A stretch of 64,000 bases of DNA from Eledone cirrhosa. Lineage: Eukaryota; Mollusca; Cephalopoda; Octopoda; Eledonidae. A program made the translations under genes and the position numbers. The notes under the pieces were generated by a model, which made no database searches, was not told where the DNA came from, and saw only the letters and a program-made list of their open reading frames with translations. Below, in pieces: positions 22,416 through 33,784 of this stretch; positions within the stretch are counted from its first letter, which is position 1; every line of letters starts with the position of its first letter. Location of the stretch: contig OZ024740.1 of the NCBI GenBank assembly GCA_964016885.1, positions 199,013,082 to 199,077,081 of the forward strand, given 5' to 3'.

Positions 22416-22718
22416 GTGTATGTGTTTGTATATGTCTATATCTATGTATGCGCATGTAGGTTTTTAATGGAGTATCAATGTAATTATACCTTTATCTATA
22501 TATGTGAATATATGTACTTTTGTGATCTAAGAAAATGATGCGCTTTGATTATATGTCAACATGCATTTATCTGAGTTTGATTACTTATACATTGACCCAT
22601 TTGAAAATAATTACTATTTTATATTTTATGATACGTCATACGCTATATTATACTAGATACAATGTACCATACTGTACTATATTATATTACATTATGTTAT
22701 ATTATTATAATATAATAA

Positions 22719-22907
22719 GGGCGTGGATTGGCAGTATCGGTAGGGGGTCGGACGACATGCTTTGACGCATAGAGTTACGGCTCTTGCCATTCTGAGTTCA
22801 AATCCTGCGAGGTTAACTTTGCCTTTCATCCTTATGGGGTCGATAAAATAAAGTACCAGTAATACACTGGGTAATTGCTGGCCTTGTGCCAAAAGTAGAA
22901 ACAATTA
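22719..22907 (+). mobile_element. Full-length SINE (type A) in right arm
   Basis: GGGCGTGGATTGGCAGTATC to AAAAGTAGAAACAATTAT, with head, B box and body. Absent from the matching place in the left arm (near 20270), so it inserted after the palindrome formed. Confidence 0.9.
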
Positions 22908-23365
22908 TATCATATTATTATATTATTATATTTTATTATCTTATTATAATTTTCATCTTTTAATATACTATCCTTCCTAGTTATGACCATTACTTTACCT
23001 ATCTATATTTATCCTAGTTATCTCTGTGTATTTTATATTTACTTATTTATATTCACCTAAAAATGACATACGACACAACCCAACATTTAATTTTTACATT
23101 CCTTTTTTAAACTTCACTCCACCATCTACATTCCACTATCAATATAACAATCCCTTTTCTTCATAAGTGTATATAGTAATTCTATTTTTAATACCATTCT
23201 TCCATTCCTTTCAAAGGGTCATGACCTCAACAAATGTAAGTTATATTTCATCTTAACATCATATGGCAAAAAACAATTTGATTGGTTTGTTCTTCAGCTA
23301 CCTCCAAATACAGGCATAGAACTCAATTTACTATTGATTTTGAATAAATTTCCATTGCTTTTGAC

Positions 23366-23408
23366 AACGGCTGATGATACACATGTAGGTAAATATATTC
23401 CTTATTTG
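23366..23408 (+). ncRNA. Hammerhead-like relic, right arm
   Basis: CUGAUGA with UACA-CA-UGUA stem, then GGUAAAUAUAUU before CCUU; only GG/CC remains of stem I. Mirror of 19790-19827. Confidence 0.3.
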
Positions 23409-23541
23409 ATATTTTGTAACTAACCCCACATAGATCGATAACGAAATATGTGTACGATGTATTATTATCACTTAGAATCGATCGTAATGCAGTGAAGTAT
23501 ATTTCTAATGACTTGAATTTTTTTTTCATTGTTTTAACTTA

Positions 23542-23948
23542 TATATATATATCTTTATATATATATATATATATGTCATTTTGTAAATTTTCTACTCTAA
23601 CCATAAATTTTCAGTAACACCACTCCACATAAATTCCTCAATTTAAGAATGACCTGTAGTATCCATTTCATGCTATTAAACCTAATTGAATATATATCTG
23701 ACCAGGAATGCTTTTTGTGAAAATCAGTCATATGGAACTATTATCAGGTGGCCTGACGGTTTGAACATTACAACACCCCCTGCCTCTTTGAGGTCAAATA
23801 ACAACCCTACTACCATCCACAAACTGACCAATGAGAATTATGATTATTCCAGCTGACAACATTAATTTATTCCTAACAAGCTCATATGTCCCAAGGCTCT
23901 GATACCATTAACACCATAAACACAGAGCTTGCATATCTAAGAACTGAA
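23542..23948. other. Repeat DNA upstream of a ribozyme
   Basis: (TA)n to 23572, then sequence sharing AACTGACCAATGAGA with the reverse strand of 230-290. No gene. Confidence 0.4.
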
Positions 23949-24010
23949 TAATTGCCTGATGAAGTCATAGCCATTCAATAGCTATCATCGAAATATATAT
24001 AGCAGTAAAT
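23949..24010 (+). ncRNA. Hammerhead ribozyme, core intact
   Basis: Stem I UAAUUGC with GCAGUAAA (one U-G pair), core CUGAUGA at 23956-23962, stem II centred on AUAGC/GCUAU with a C/C mismatch as in 41-95, GAAA, AU-only stem III, predicted cleavage after UA at 24001. Same family as 41-95. Confidence 0.7.
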
Positions 24011-24025
24011 AAAGGATAATGAGTT

Positions 24026-24052
24026 CATGCAATTGACTTATGTTTCGTCACT
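24026..24052 (-). ncRNA. Hammerhead 3' half
   Basis: Minus strand GUGACGAAACAUAAGUC then AAUUG: GAAA, stem III A-C/G-U with AUAA loop, cleavage triplet GUC. The 5' half is lost in a (TA)n tract at 24053. Confidence 0.45.
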
Positions 24053-24241
24053 ATATATATATATATATATATATTAAAATAACAGATTAAAGTTTAAGTA
24101 AAGAATCACTACTCTAAACCTTAATGGGATCTTCTGAAACATTTATAATTATTATTATTATTATTGTTTTTGTGTCTAAGTCATTGATGTTAGTTAACTG
24201 GAAAGTTTTTTGAAATGAATATCAAGCCACTACCTGCAGCC

Positions 24242-25093
24242 TCAGATATTCAGGACGTATCGGAGGGTTCTCGCTGTTCCCAGCAAGCATGTCTTTTGAA
24301 GTGTTCCAAAAAGCGGGGCGGGGCCAATTTTCTTTAACCATCCCTGGAAACTTTTTGAGATAGTACCTAGTGCGCCTATGACAATCGGGACCACTTTGAC
24401 TTCATGGCAGTTCCAAATCCTTTTTACCTCCCACTTTAAGTCCTGGTATCGGTTAATTTTCTCCCTCTCCTTCTCTTGCACTCTCGTGTCGAATGGACAG
24501 GCCACATCCATAATCAGGCACGATCTTTTTTCCTTGTCCAAATCCACCATGTCAGGTCTATTGTGTTCCAGTTTTTTGTCCGTCTGTATTCTAAAATCTC
24601 ACAGCACCTTCACCTGATCGTTTTCTATCACCGACTCTGGCTTATGCTCATACCACTTCTCAGAATGTGGTACATTGTTTACTTTGCATAGGTGCCAGTG
24701 GTTCACCCTGCCCATCACATCATGTCTGAAGCCTTTATAGTGAGTCTGGGCTAGGTGTTTACACTCGGATACAATGTGAGTCACAGTCACCTCTCTCTCT
24801 CCACACATCCTGCAAAGTGGGCTAGCCTCCTCCTTGTAAATATGGTGTTTCAGCCACTTCCTTTTGGGGGCCTGCTCTTGCGCTGCCATTAGCATTCCTA
24901 CTGTAGCCTGTTTAAGGTCTCCTCTTCTCAACCAGTTCCATATCTGTGGATCTCTGAATTCCGTTTTCTCAAAGAAGGTACTATGAAGGGATTTTTCATG
25001 AAGGTTGCTCTTTCTCCATTTGTTATTTTCTCCTTGGACATCCCCTGGTCTATTGTCCTCTCCTTCAGTACAATTCTGAGCATTGGCTCCCAA
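24242..25093 (-). pseudogene. LINE copy 1: CCHC finger and endonuclease
   Basis: Frames 25093-24599 and 24550-24242. The finger is CRMCGEREVTVTHIVSEC. The nuclease follows in the next frame: DMVDLDKEKRSCLIMDVACP (the PD-(D/E)xK-type core, with the RPD word near 24550), then YQDLKWEVKRIW and VVPIVIGALGTI. The C-terminus LQKTCLLGTARTLRYVLNI is typical of the group. The domain cuts the target site in active elements; here it is split by a frameshift near 24575. Confidence 0.75.
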
Positions 25094-26355
25094 CTGTCAG
25101 TCACGTATTTGTGCAGGCTGTTTTTCTCCATCTGAACACAGTCCTCTATGCTGATAAGACCTCTTCCAACTTCAGATCGCTTTAAGTAGAGTCTATCGAC
25201 ATCACTCCTCTTGTGGAACATGTTGTAGATAGTCAATAGCTTCCTAGTCTTTCTATCCATTTCTTTTTGTTCAGCAACATTACATTTCAGTGTTCCCGCA
25301 CTGTACCTAATAACAGACACAGCTCGGGAATTTACTGCACTTATGGCATTCCTACTATTTAGATGTGATTTTAATACGCTCCTTACTCTACTAATGTACT
25401 CAGATATTATCAATCCCTTCATTCTTTTGTTCTTGATGTGATCAGCCTCCAGAACACCGAAATAATTGCATCCTTCTTCAGTGTCAATTTCCTTTATCAT
25501 CTCACCTGTTGGTACCTGGATTCCGTTACTTCTGCTCAACTTACCCCTCTTCATCACAATGACTCCACACTTACTAATACCAAATTCCATATATATATCA
25601 TTGCTGAAAATACAGACAGTGTCAACAAGTACATCCAACTCCTTCTCACTCTTCCCAAAGAGTTTAAGATCGTCCATGAAGAGGAGGTGGCTGATGGTAA
25701 GCTCTCCCTTTCCCAACTTGTATCCTGCTCTCACTTTTCGCAATATAATCGTCAGTGTTATCAGGGCAAGGGCAAACAACAGAAGGAACAGACTAACTCC
25801 CTGGAAGATACCTCTCTTGATCTTCACGCCTCCCAAGGTTTCTCCAGCTGATGTTAATTCAATTTCCCAGGACGTCATACTTTTGCTCAACAAATGTCTG
25901 ATGTTATCTGCCACATTGAAGATCTCTAGGCTTTTGGTTATCTAAGAATGAGGTACCATGTCGAATGCCTTTTTGTAGTCTATACATCCCATGTCAAGAT
26001 CAGTGTGTCTCCTCTTGCAATTCCTCATTACCATCTTATCAATAAGTAGCTGGTCTTTTGTACCACGGGACTTCTTTCGGCATCCTTTCTGTTCGTCCGG
26101 TAACAAGTTGTTTGTGTGGAGATGATGGTAGATTTCCTCAGACACAATGCTTGTTAACAGTTTCCACATTACGGACAGACATGTGATAGGTCTATAGTTG
26201 GTAACATCATTACCCTTGGATCGGTCTTTCATTACCAGAACTGAGGTAGCTTTTGTCAACCACTCTGGTACCTCACCTGACATCAAGCAGTCATTGAACA
26301 TGGTTGTCAGTTTCGGGTGGAGGGATGTTATATTTTTAATCCAATACCCCTGCAC
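24928..26355 (-). pseudogene. LINE copy 1: reverse transcriptase
   Basis: Frames 26355-25942 and 25914-24928 joined over one frame break. Motifs: VTNYRPITCLSVMWKLL, LLPDEQKGCRKKSRGTKDQL, motif A CIDYKKAFDMVPHS, motif B KRGIFQGVSLFLLLFALAL (partly eroded QG-SLSPLLF), motif C SHLLFMDDLKLF, then GISKCGVIVMKRGK. After the palm come thumb-like sequences and RLYLKRSEVGRGLISIEDC. Motif A and the DD pair survive, but the ORF cannot be read through. Confidence 0.8.
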
Positions 26356-26845
26356 ACCATCTGGGCCTGGTGATTTCCAGTTGGTTTCAAGAGTTTCAAC
26401 TGTGATACTGAAGTCAGTTTGTTGGTGTGCCTAATCTCCTTCTGTACTGTTTCAATCCACACTACCTGGTCATTATGTTTAACATCCTGCTCCCATATTC
26501 CTCTCCAGAATGTTTTAGTTTATTCCGCCTCAGGGATCAAGTCGTTGCCTCTTTCCTTCCCCTCAAGCTGTCCAAACAGCATCTTCTGGTTGTTGTCAAA
26601 CATGCGGTTCTGTCTATACTGACTGACTCTGCTCTCGTATCGCCTAATTTTTGCACTTTTTGCTACAATGCGTTGCTTCAGGTCCTCTATGATAATATTT
26701 AGCTTTTTCCTCCTAGTTTTGTACTTTATTTCAGTCTATTTTTAGTGTCTATGTTTTTTAGTGTCCCATTCAGTAGGGATTCAAGCTTTCCAATGTCATT
26801 TCTCATTTCCCTGATTTGACCACTCAGTCGTTTCTTCCACCAAGG
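26356..26845 (-). pseudogene. LINE copy 1: linker before RT, broken
   Basis: Continuation of the same element with multiple stops; no domain can be read reliably. Confidence 0.5.
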
Positions 26846-27564
26846 CTAGGATCTTTCTTGTTTGGTGTTTCCTCTCACTTTTATACCAAGTAATTTCCTC
26901 ACCGCATTTGCTGTTGCTTTGAGGATATTGTAGCACTGGTGAAGGCTCCTCGCCTCAAGGTATGGGATGACTTTGTTTACCTTAGCTGTTGTTTCTTTTA
27001 ACTTTTTCCTGTCTACAAATCTTAGGTTCATAGGTTTCCCACTATCATTGTTCAATTCATCTACCACTAAGTTTAGGATATCAACCAAATCTTGTCCTAA
27101 CCCGTCAGCATTCATCTCCTCAATGGCCGTATCTTTGTTCCAGGTATTATTTATTTCAGTATTCAGATCATTGTCTGCTTCGGATGGTTCCTCCGTTCTC
27201 TCAAACTCTTCACCTTCATTTCCCACTGGCCCGTTTGCCTCGCATACTCCACTCTCCATTTCCAACCTAATCTCTCTGCTAAGTTCCTCCAGTTCCAGCT
27301 CGCTTATCCACCCATTAGTTCTTATTTCCCGAGCCTACCCGGCCAATTTTTGTTCATCTAATTTAAATAGACCAATCTCGTTCCAGATGTTATGCATCCG
27401 TTTCCTATAGCCTTTCTCCCTGGGTTACTCTTCAGGTAACATTGCATAACAGTTCTATTCAATTCTTTCGTCCAGTTGGTTCTGGTCCCTTTCCTTCTTC
27501 TTCTTCCTCGACACCAGCAGTATTTGGTTGACAGCCAGGTCCCTGCTGCTGAGCCAGGGAGCAT
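26846..27564 (-). pseudogene. LINE copy 1: N-terminal Myb-like region
   Basis: Frames in order: RTNWTKELNRTVMQCYLKSN (27480-27420), then after a frameshift GYRKRMHNIWNEIGLFKLDE, a stop, IRTNGWISELELEELSREI, and the acidic frame 27265-26846. The Trp/Leu spacing is that of a SANT/Myb-like DNA-binding unit found at the N-terminus of this LINE group. Confidence 0.6.
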
Positions 27565-27610
27565 CTGCTGGCTGAGAGTCTGTCACATGACATTCTAGTC
27601 TTCACTTCAC

Positions 27611-28034
27611 CGTTATTCGAACTGTTTAGGTTCGACATTTAAACACTCTTATCGAGGATTGGTGAATGTATGGTTACATAACCACCGGTGATTTCATCAC
27701 CTCCGGTGATTTCATCACTCCTGGTGATTTTGGTGTGGCACTATCACGCTGTAGACGAACATAAATAAACAAACAAACAAACAGGCAAAAAAACAAAACA
27801 AAAAAGAATAAACATAAGTTTCATTGTAATGTAATGTTTGAATGTCTGACTTAGTTTTTCCCTTCCCTTCTCAGTCCATCCGTTTGTTCTTCTTTTCATT
27901 TTTCTTTTCTTTACGTTTTTCGTTGTTGCTGTGCTGCTTTGATTTTTTGATTTTTAGTTTTTTGATTTTTTGACCGGGTCTTCAAATCAGACTATTTATA
28001 TATTTTGATGCCTTCCTCTTTTAGTGGGGACACT
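27611..28034. other. No gene; small CACCGGTGATTTCAT repeat
   Basis: 27683-27735 holds three imperfect copies of CCGGTGATTTCATCAC. The rest is simple T- and A-rich sequence, possibly LINE 5' UTR. Confidence 0.5.
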
Positions 28035-28880
28035 ACGATGTAGCAGGAGGTCGTGGGAGAGAATAGCGGCGGTAGTTATAATGAGGCAGTGGTGGTGGTG
28101 GTGGTGCTGTGCTAGTAGTACTTAGCAGGAGGTAGTGGGAGATAATAGCGGCGGTAGTGATAATGAGGCAGTGGTGTTGGTGATGTGATCGTAGTACTGT
28201 AGTGATGGTGTTGAAGTTGAAGTAGAAATAGAATGTAGGTAACTTGACTAGAGTTTTTAGCGTGGTAGTGGTGGTGGTGTTGGTGGTGAAATTATCTTGT
28301 CTGTCCACTTAGCCATTTAGCTATTTAGCTATTTAGTCATTTTGCCATTTTCCTCCTTTTCGACTCTAACATTGCTGATCCAAAATTAAATATTAATATT
28401 GTTTATTAATATTGTCTAGTGATACCGCCACCTTCCCCTTTCGTAAGTTAACAGAAGGTAATGGGGGAATAGCGGTGATAGCAATGAAGGAGTGGTGGCG
28501 GCGGTGACGGATAGTGGTAGCAATGATGGATGGAGTGGAGGCGGCGGTGACTATAGTGATGGCGTTGTCGTTACTGAGTTTTGTTGAATAGACTGTAGTT
28601 TGTTTGATCGGTGAATCTATGCGGTTAGTCGCGTATGTTTAATATGTGTTGACATATTTCCCTTAATATTGGAATTAAACATTTTGTGAAAACTAAGACA
28701 ATAATAATACTAATTATTATTATTATGCTGGGATTGGTGGTGGTGGTGGTGGTGAAATTGCCGTTATCTGGCTGTTGTATTTAGTGTACACAGAGGGGTG
28801 ATGGGATAGGTGGTGTATCTAATTTGTGTTGTTGGTGAAATTGCTGTTATTTGGCTGTTCTATATAGTGTAGACAGAGGG
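28035..28880 (+). repeat. GGT-rich degenerate minisatellite
   Basis: Two ~92-bp units at 28040-28216 share AGCAGGAGGT, AATAGCGGCGGTAGT and ATAATGAGGCAGTGGTG; weaker copies appear at 28450-28570; two further units at 28725-28880 share GGTGAAATTGC and TTATTTGGCTGTT. Purine-rich on the plus strand. Confidence 0.7.
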
Positions 28881-28976
28881 GGTTTTCTTCCATTTTTAAC
28901 CATTTTCTTTTTTGAATATAAAATGTATAATACAAAATTAAATATTTGAGTGATATAACAGAATATTATGGATCCG

Positions 28977-28977
28977 A

Positions 28978-29015
<38 letters not shown>

Positions 29016-30721
29016 AATTGCATTTATCTTGCTTTATGTTCATACGAGTTATCACCAAGTCACAACCAGTGACCTCAAAAGACAACAAGGTCCGCCATCT
29101 TCAAGAAAGAACATACATACTCACACATGCATCTTTAGTGTTTAGACTTGTGATGTACTTATATTGACAGAATATTCCTTAGTATATGGGCAGTTCCCAT
29201 TAGTACTATCTTTTGTATTTCTCCTATACGCGGGTTTCCTGGGATTTGCGATAAGTAATCATTAGACCCCCTTAGGTATCATTCCCAGAGCGCCTACAAC
29301 CACTGGTATTGTTTTAGTTCTCAATTTCCACATTTTTCCAATTTCTATCTCCAGGTCCTTATACTTGCTCAATTTTTCAAATGTTTTTATAGATACATTC
29401 TTGTCTATTGGAACGGATATATCAATTAGCAGGCATACCCTCTTTTTAAAGCCCTTCAATATTATATCAGGTCTATTTGCATCTATTTTTAGGTCTGTTT
29501 GGATGCTAAAGTTCCACAAGATTGAGATGTGATCATTTTCAAGTATGGGAGGTGGTTGATGCTCCCACCAATTCTTTTGATGGGGCAGGTCAAAATGCTT
29601 ACACATTATCCAATGTATGTATTGTGCAGCTCTGTCATGCCTGTTTAGGTATTCGGTTGGAGCTATAGGACTGCACATTGAAATTATATGGTCAATGGTC
29701 TCTGGTTGTTTTTTGCATACACGGCATAATAGCTGCATCCATTTTTTATTATATTGGCTTGGTAATTTTTTGTTGGCAGACACTGAACTTGTGCTGATAT
29801 AATCAGTCCTTCAGTCTCCGATTTCAGTCCAGAGGATGCCAACCACTGATGGGTTAAAGTTTTGTCAAAATCAGGATTGTTAGCTCGTTCTGGGTATTTT
29901 TCATACAGAGGCTTTTCTTGCCATTTCTTAGCCAGTTTCTGTAGCAGTTCTTTCTTTGCAGTTACTTTTACCTGCTTTGCTTTTTCTGTGTTTTCCATTT
30001 CAGCAGTAAATGGGACTTCTGAAATTTGTAGTCCATTACTGTATCTTTGTGCATCTTTTGTAATGGAATATGATCGATTCCCTTAGATATGTAGATAATC
30101 CAATTGTTGCAGTTTTCAACGCAATATCTAACTGGATTAACCCACGTCCTCCTTCTTTCCTAGGGAGATATATTCTATCTATATCTGCCTTAGGGTGATG
30201 CATTCTGTGCATGGTTAAGAATTTTCGAATTATTGTATCGAGCCTACGGATCTCTGTGCTTGACCAATTGATGACATTGTAACTGTAGGTTACTACTGGT
30301 ATGGCAAGCGTGTTTATGGCATCGATCCTATTCCTTGCATTCAATTCCGTTCTTAAGATTGCTCTTACTCTGCGGCAACATTTTTTCCTTATCCTTTCCC
30401 TCATTGTCGAGTGCTTGATTCCGTCTCCTTCACAAACACCTAGATATTTGTAAGTTTTTTCTTGATCAAGTTCTCTTATCACGTTCCCCCGATCAAGATT
30501 AATGCCTGAACTCTTCAGCAGCTTTCCTCTGGTGAACGTATCTTTGCCGCATTTATATAGTCCAAACTCCATTTTAATGTCATCACTGAACTCTTCCACA
30601 GTGGATAATAGCCCTTGCAATTGTTCATCATTTTTTGCAAATAGTTTCAGGTCATCCATGTAGAACAAGTGATTAATGTTTTTGTCATAGACTTTATATC
30701 CATGTTTTGTTTCATTGAGCA
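28977..30721 (-). mobile_element. LINE with restriction-like endonuclease, copy 2
   Basis: 5'-truncated inside the RT at an (ATT)n tract (30722); on the minus strand it runs to an (AAT)n tail at 28979-29015. It is a different subfamily from copy 1, with similar domain order but low residue identity. Sequence after the stop at 29162 is 3' UTR. Confidence 0.8.
29164..29998 (-). pseudogene. LINE copy 2: CCHC finger and endonuclease
   Basis: Frame 29998-29684 leads into frame 29783-29262: finger CRVCKKQPETIDHIISMC, linker HQKNWWEHQPPPILENDHI, nuclease core NRPDIILKGFKKRVCLLIDI (RPD ... D.S-P of the restriction-like fold), then YKDLEIEIGKMW and IPVVVGALGMIPKG. One more frameshift restores QKIVLMGTAHILRNILSI before the stop at about 29164. 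The nuclease domain is almost intact. Confidence 0.75.
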
Positions 30722-30722
30722 T
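30036..30722 (-). pseudogene. LINE copy 2: RT palm and thumb
   Basis: 228 open codons starting next to motif C, which is intact (NHLFYMDDLKLFAKN). Then EFGLYKCGKDTFTRGKL, YKYLGVCEGDGIKH, LNARNRIDAINTLAIPVVTY and IYLPRKEGGRGLIQLD. Motifs A and B are lost by 5' truncation. Confidence 0.8.
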
Positions 30723-30737
30723 TTATTATTATTATTA

Positions 30738-30784
<47 letters not shown>
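30722..30784. repeat. (TTA)n microsatellite
   Basis: TTA units between LINE copy 2 and a SINE. Confidence 0.95.
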
Positions 30785-30785
<1 letters not shown>

Positions 30786-30907
30786 GCCATTCTGAGTTCA
30801 AATCCCGCTGAGGTTAACTTTGCCTTTCATCCTTACGGGGTCGATAAAATAAAGTACCAGTAATGCACTGGGTAATTGCTGGCCTTGTGCCAAAAGTAGA
30901 AACAATT
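30785..30907 (+). mobile_element. SINE type A, 5'-truncated
   Basis: Starts at GCCATTCTGAG, includes B box GAGTTCAAATCCCGCTG and the complete 3' part. Both sides are ATT repeats. Confidence 0.9.
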
Positions 30908-30919
30908 ATTATTATGATG

Positions 30920-30958
<39 letters not shown>

Positions 30959-30959
30959 G
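30908..30959. repeat. (ATT)n microsatellite
   Basis: ATT units, probably grown from the SINE 3' tail. Confidence 0.95.
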
Positions 30960-31173
30960 TCGACCTACGTAGTAAATCGTATCATCGTGAGCTCCGCAAA
31001 GGTTTGTTGTTTTTAGTTGTTTAAAATTGCCATTTATGGAAACATTTTATTGTTAACTGTATATAAGTGCACATACATTGTTTTCTGAAAAGGACATTCA
31101 AAAAGATTGGGGTCTTGAGCCCAAAATTTAAACTTTTATAATTATTTTAAAAAAAAAATTTCTTTGAAAAATC

Positions 31174-33167
31174 ATGGCCGACTCACGGTTGAACCAAGTA
31201 GCTGAGAGCCTTCCTCACAAACTAACACCTCACACCGACACCACCATTGTAAATATTACTATGTTTGCCAACACTAACAATGTAAGCAGTAGCAATATTT
31301 TAAATTTGTCTCAGGCAGACATTCATTTCCCGCCATTACCAATGACTGCAGGTGTTAACGCCGCCACCCCCACCCCACCGCAGCGACAACAGAAACAAAA
31401 GAAAAAGATAAATTAACACGTGATATCGAAATTAATTCAACCAAAATGAACTCTTCCACACCGAACACGACTGACGCCACCACCACCACAACGGAACCTA
31501 AGATTAACAATAACAAAAATACCGAAAACAACAACAGCAACAATGAAATTAAGAAAACCACCCTGAGTTTTGCCAGAGTAGCAAAACAGTGCGAAGCATT
31601 CCAGGTAACTCAGGAGGAATTAGAAGAAGCCAAATAAATGGTAAAGTGAGATGGGTACAGGGTCAGACCAATACACACACACACACACCTAATACAATGA
31701 AGCATCGGCGCCTATGCACCGTGTCTTATCGAACGATTAACATAAAATCGCGCCGAGTGGAACGGGCATCCGAGTCCCAAATTCAAAAAGCTTTGGGACA
31801 TGTGTGGGCAAAAAACCCCACATCAGACGTGGGCAGAAATATGGAACCGTGGACGTGTTCTTTGAAACACCACAGGTGGCCAGAGAACACTCCATGGCCC
31901 CATTAAGAAGTGACGAATTCACACTCGTCCCAAGCTATTGTGGCCAGACTCGTGAAGATCAGGGTGACCCACGTTCCACCGGCCATCGAAATTCCCTGGC
32001 TAATAGCTGCCGTCCTCGCCGGCATCGAAGCCAACACCAAGATAATCGAAATAGCGAAAGAAAAGCAGGAGAACTGGTCCGGATCTGGGATGGAGCTCCT
32101 GATCCAAGCGAACCAAAAAAGCATTGAGGAGATCCCAGAGGTAATAGACCTCACTGACGGCAGCCACCTCACCGCAATCGTCGAGGGCAGAAGGCCTAAG
32201 TGTGTCGTTTGTGGCGAAGGAACCCACCTAAGGGCCTTCTGCCCTCAGGCTAAAAGGTTGAGGCCACCTCTCTTACCCACCCCAGTGACTCAACCATCAA
32301 CACCACCAGCAACAGAGATGGCAGCAACAACTGTAGCAGCAACAACAGAAGCAACTGTAACCGCAACAACCCAAGCAACAGTAGCAAAACCAACACCACC
32401 ACCACCCAACGCGCCAGAACTAGCACCAGCGCCTACACCATCCACCACGCCAAAACCCAAACTAACGCCTGTGGAGGATTTTCCACTCCCCGGCCTATCA
32501 CAGCTGGAGACAGATTGTGACGACGAGGAGTGGGAAACGGTATCAGGAAAAAAGAAAAAAAGAAACCAACAAAGAAAAAAATTCTCTTCTCTCCCCCTCC
32601 AAAAACTAAATACAGAGGGAAACAAATAAACTATCAAACAAAAAAGTTAGGACAGCTATGCCATCATCGACACCAGCATCACCAACCCCATCACCACAAA
32701 CACCAACACCATCACCATCATTAACCCCAACACCTCCAACACCAGAAAAGTCACCAAAAAGCAGAAACAGAAACAGAAACAGAAACAGAAACAAACCCAC
32801 AACAAACGCAAACAAAACAAAACAACCAAAACTATACACACTACACAGCATTAAATTTGAAAAACAAGCAATTATTACACTACATCCAACACAACACCAG
32901 CATCACAGAAAAAGACTACACAACAACCCAAAAGTTCACACCACCTCCACACATACAAATCACTCGCACCACACAAAAACGTACACGACACTAAAACAAA
33001 AATTCCCCAAAGACATCGGAGACTTCCGACAAGCAATCTCCAGGAGGATTTATAAGAGCATCCTTCCGGAGGAGTCCACAGGCAGTGAAAATGATGGAGA
33101 AACTATCCTTCCTCTACGACACAGGTTCCCAATCCATTTAGGCCAAACGCCCCCTTTTGTCCCTTGA
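31174..33167 (+). pseudogene. LINE ORF1, zinc-knuckle RNA-binding protein
   Basis: Read across at least four frame changes: start MADSRLNQVAESLPHK, TLSFARVAKQCEAFQVT, then YGTVDVFFETPQVAREHS, VKIRVTHVPPAIEIPWLI (an RRM-like fold is likely), and a CCHC knuckle KCVVCGEGTHLRAFCPQ at about 32200-32245 (C-x2-C-x4-H-x4-C). The tail is Thr/Pro/Ala-rich and then acidic (DCDDEEWETVSGKKKK). A further Pro/Thr-rich frame reaches 33167. Such proteins coat LINE RNA. Not functional as written. Confidence 0.65.
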
Positions 33168-33784
33168 AATCATGAACCCCCCCCCCTACACACACACCCT
33201 ATTTTTTCCATTTTTTAATATACTACTGATTTTGATATCAGTAGATTAATAAAAAATTGATTAACAATATTCAGGCAGCTGAGAGTATAAATACATTCCT
33301 TGAAAGGAAATATATAAATTTAAAAAAAAGGAACATAAATGTTCTTTTTCATGAATAAGGACCAGTTGAATCTGTTATATTCCCACCAGGCGTTACCAGC
33401 TATTTTGAACATTTATACAAGAGCAATTCTGTCTATCCCAAGAGTGCTCTTATCTGGAAGAATGTGGCAATTATATCATTTCAAAGCTTTCCAATGTTCC
33501 CTTTAATGAAACGGACAGAATAAATGTTGATATCAAACTTGATGTCCCCCTGCTTTGTGAGCTTAGAGACCACGGAAAAGGGTTTTCATGACCATACGGG
33601 AGGGTATATTTATTAATAAATGTTAAAATATATACAATAAATGAGTAATTGAATTGTAGTAGATGATTTCCAGTCCAGTCAGACTGCAACTACAAATAAA
33701 AAAAATTGTTAGTTTGCTTTGTAACAATAGCATATCCAAGTTTTAGGATAAATCAACTTACTTTAACTTTGACTCATTTCAACG

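Larger units (their letters stand above)
24130..27610 (-). mobile_element. Decayed LINE with restriction-like endonuclease, copy 1
   Basis: Minus-strand order over 3.4 kb: Myb/SANT-like N-terminus, RT, CCHC finger, restriction-like endonuclease, 3' UTR, and an (ATT)n tail near 24150-24165. This is the layout of the R2/R4 group of non-LTR retrotransposons. Stops and frameshifts are scattered throughout. A related 5'-truncated copy lies at 28977-30721 in the same orientation. Confidence 0.8.

Noticed and set aside
32290..32851. Minus-strand Val/Gly-rich and Leu/Phe-rich frames
   Set aside because: Shadows of the plus-strand Thr/Pro-rich ORF1 region.
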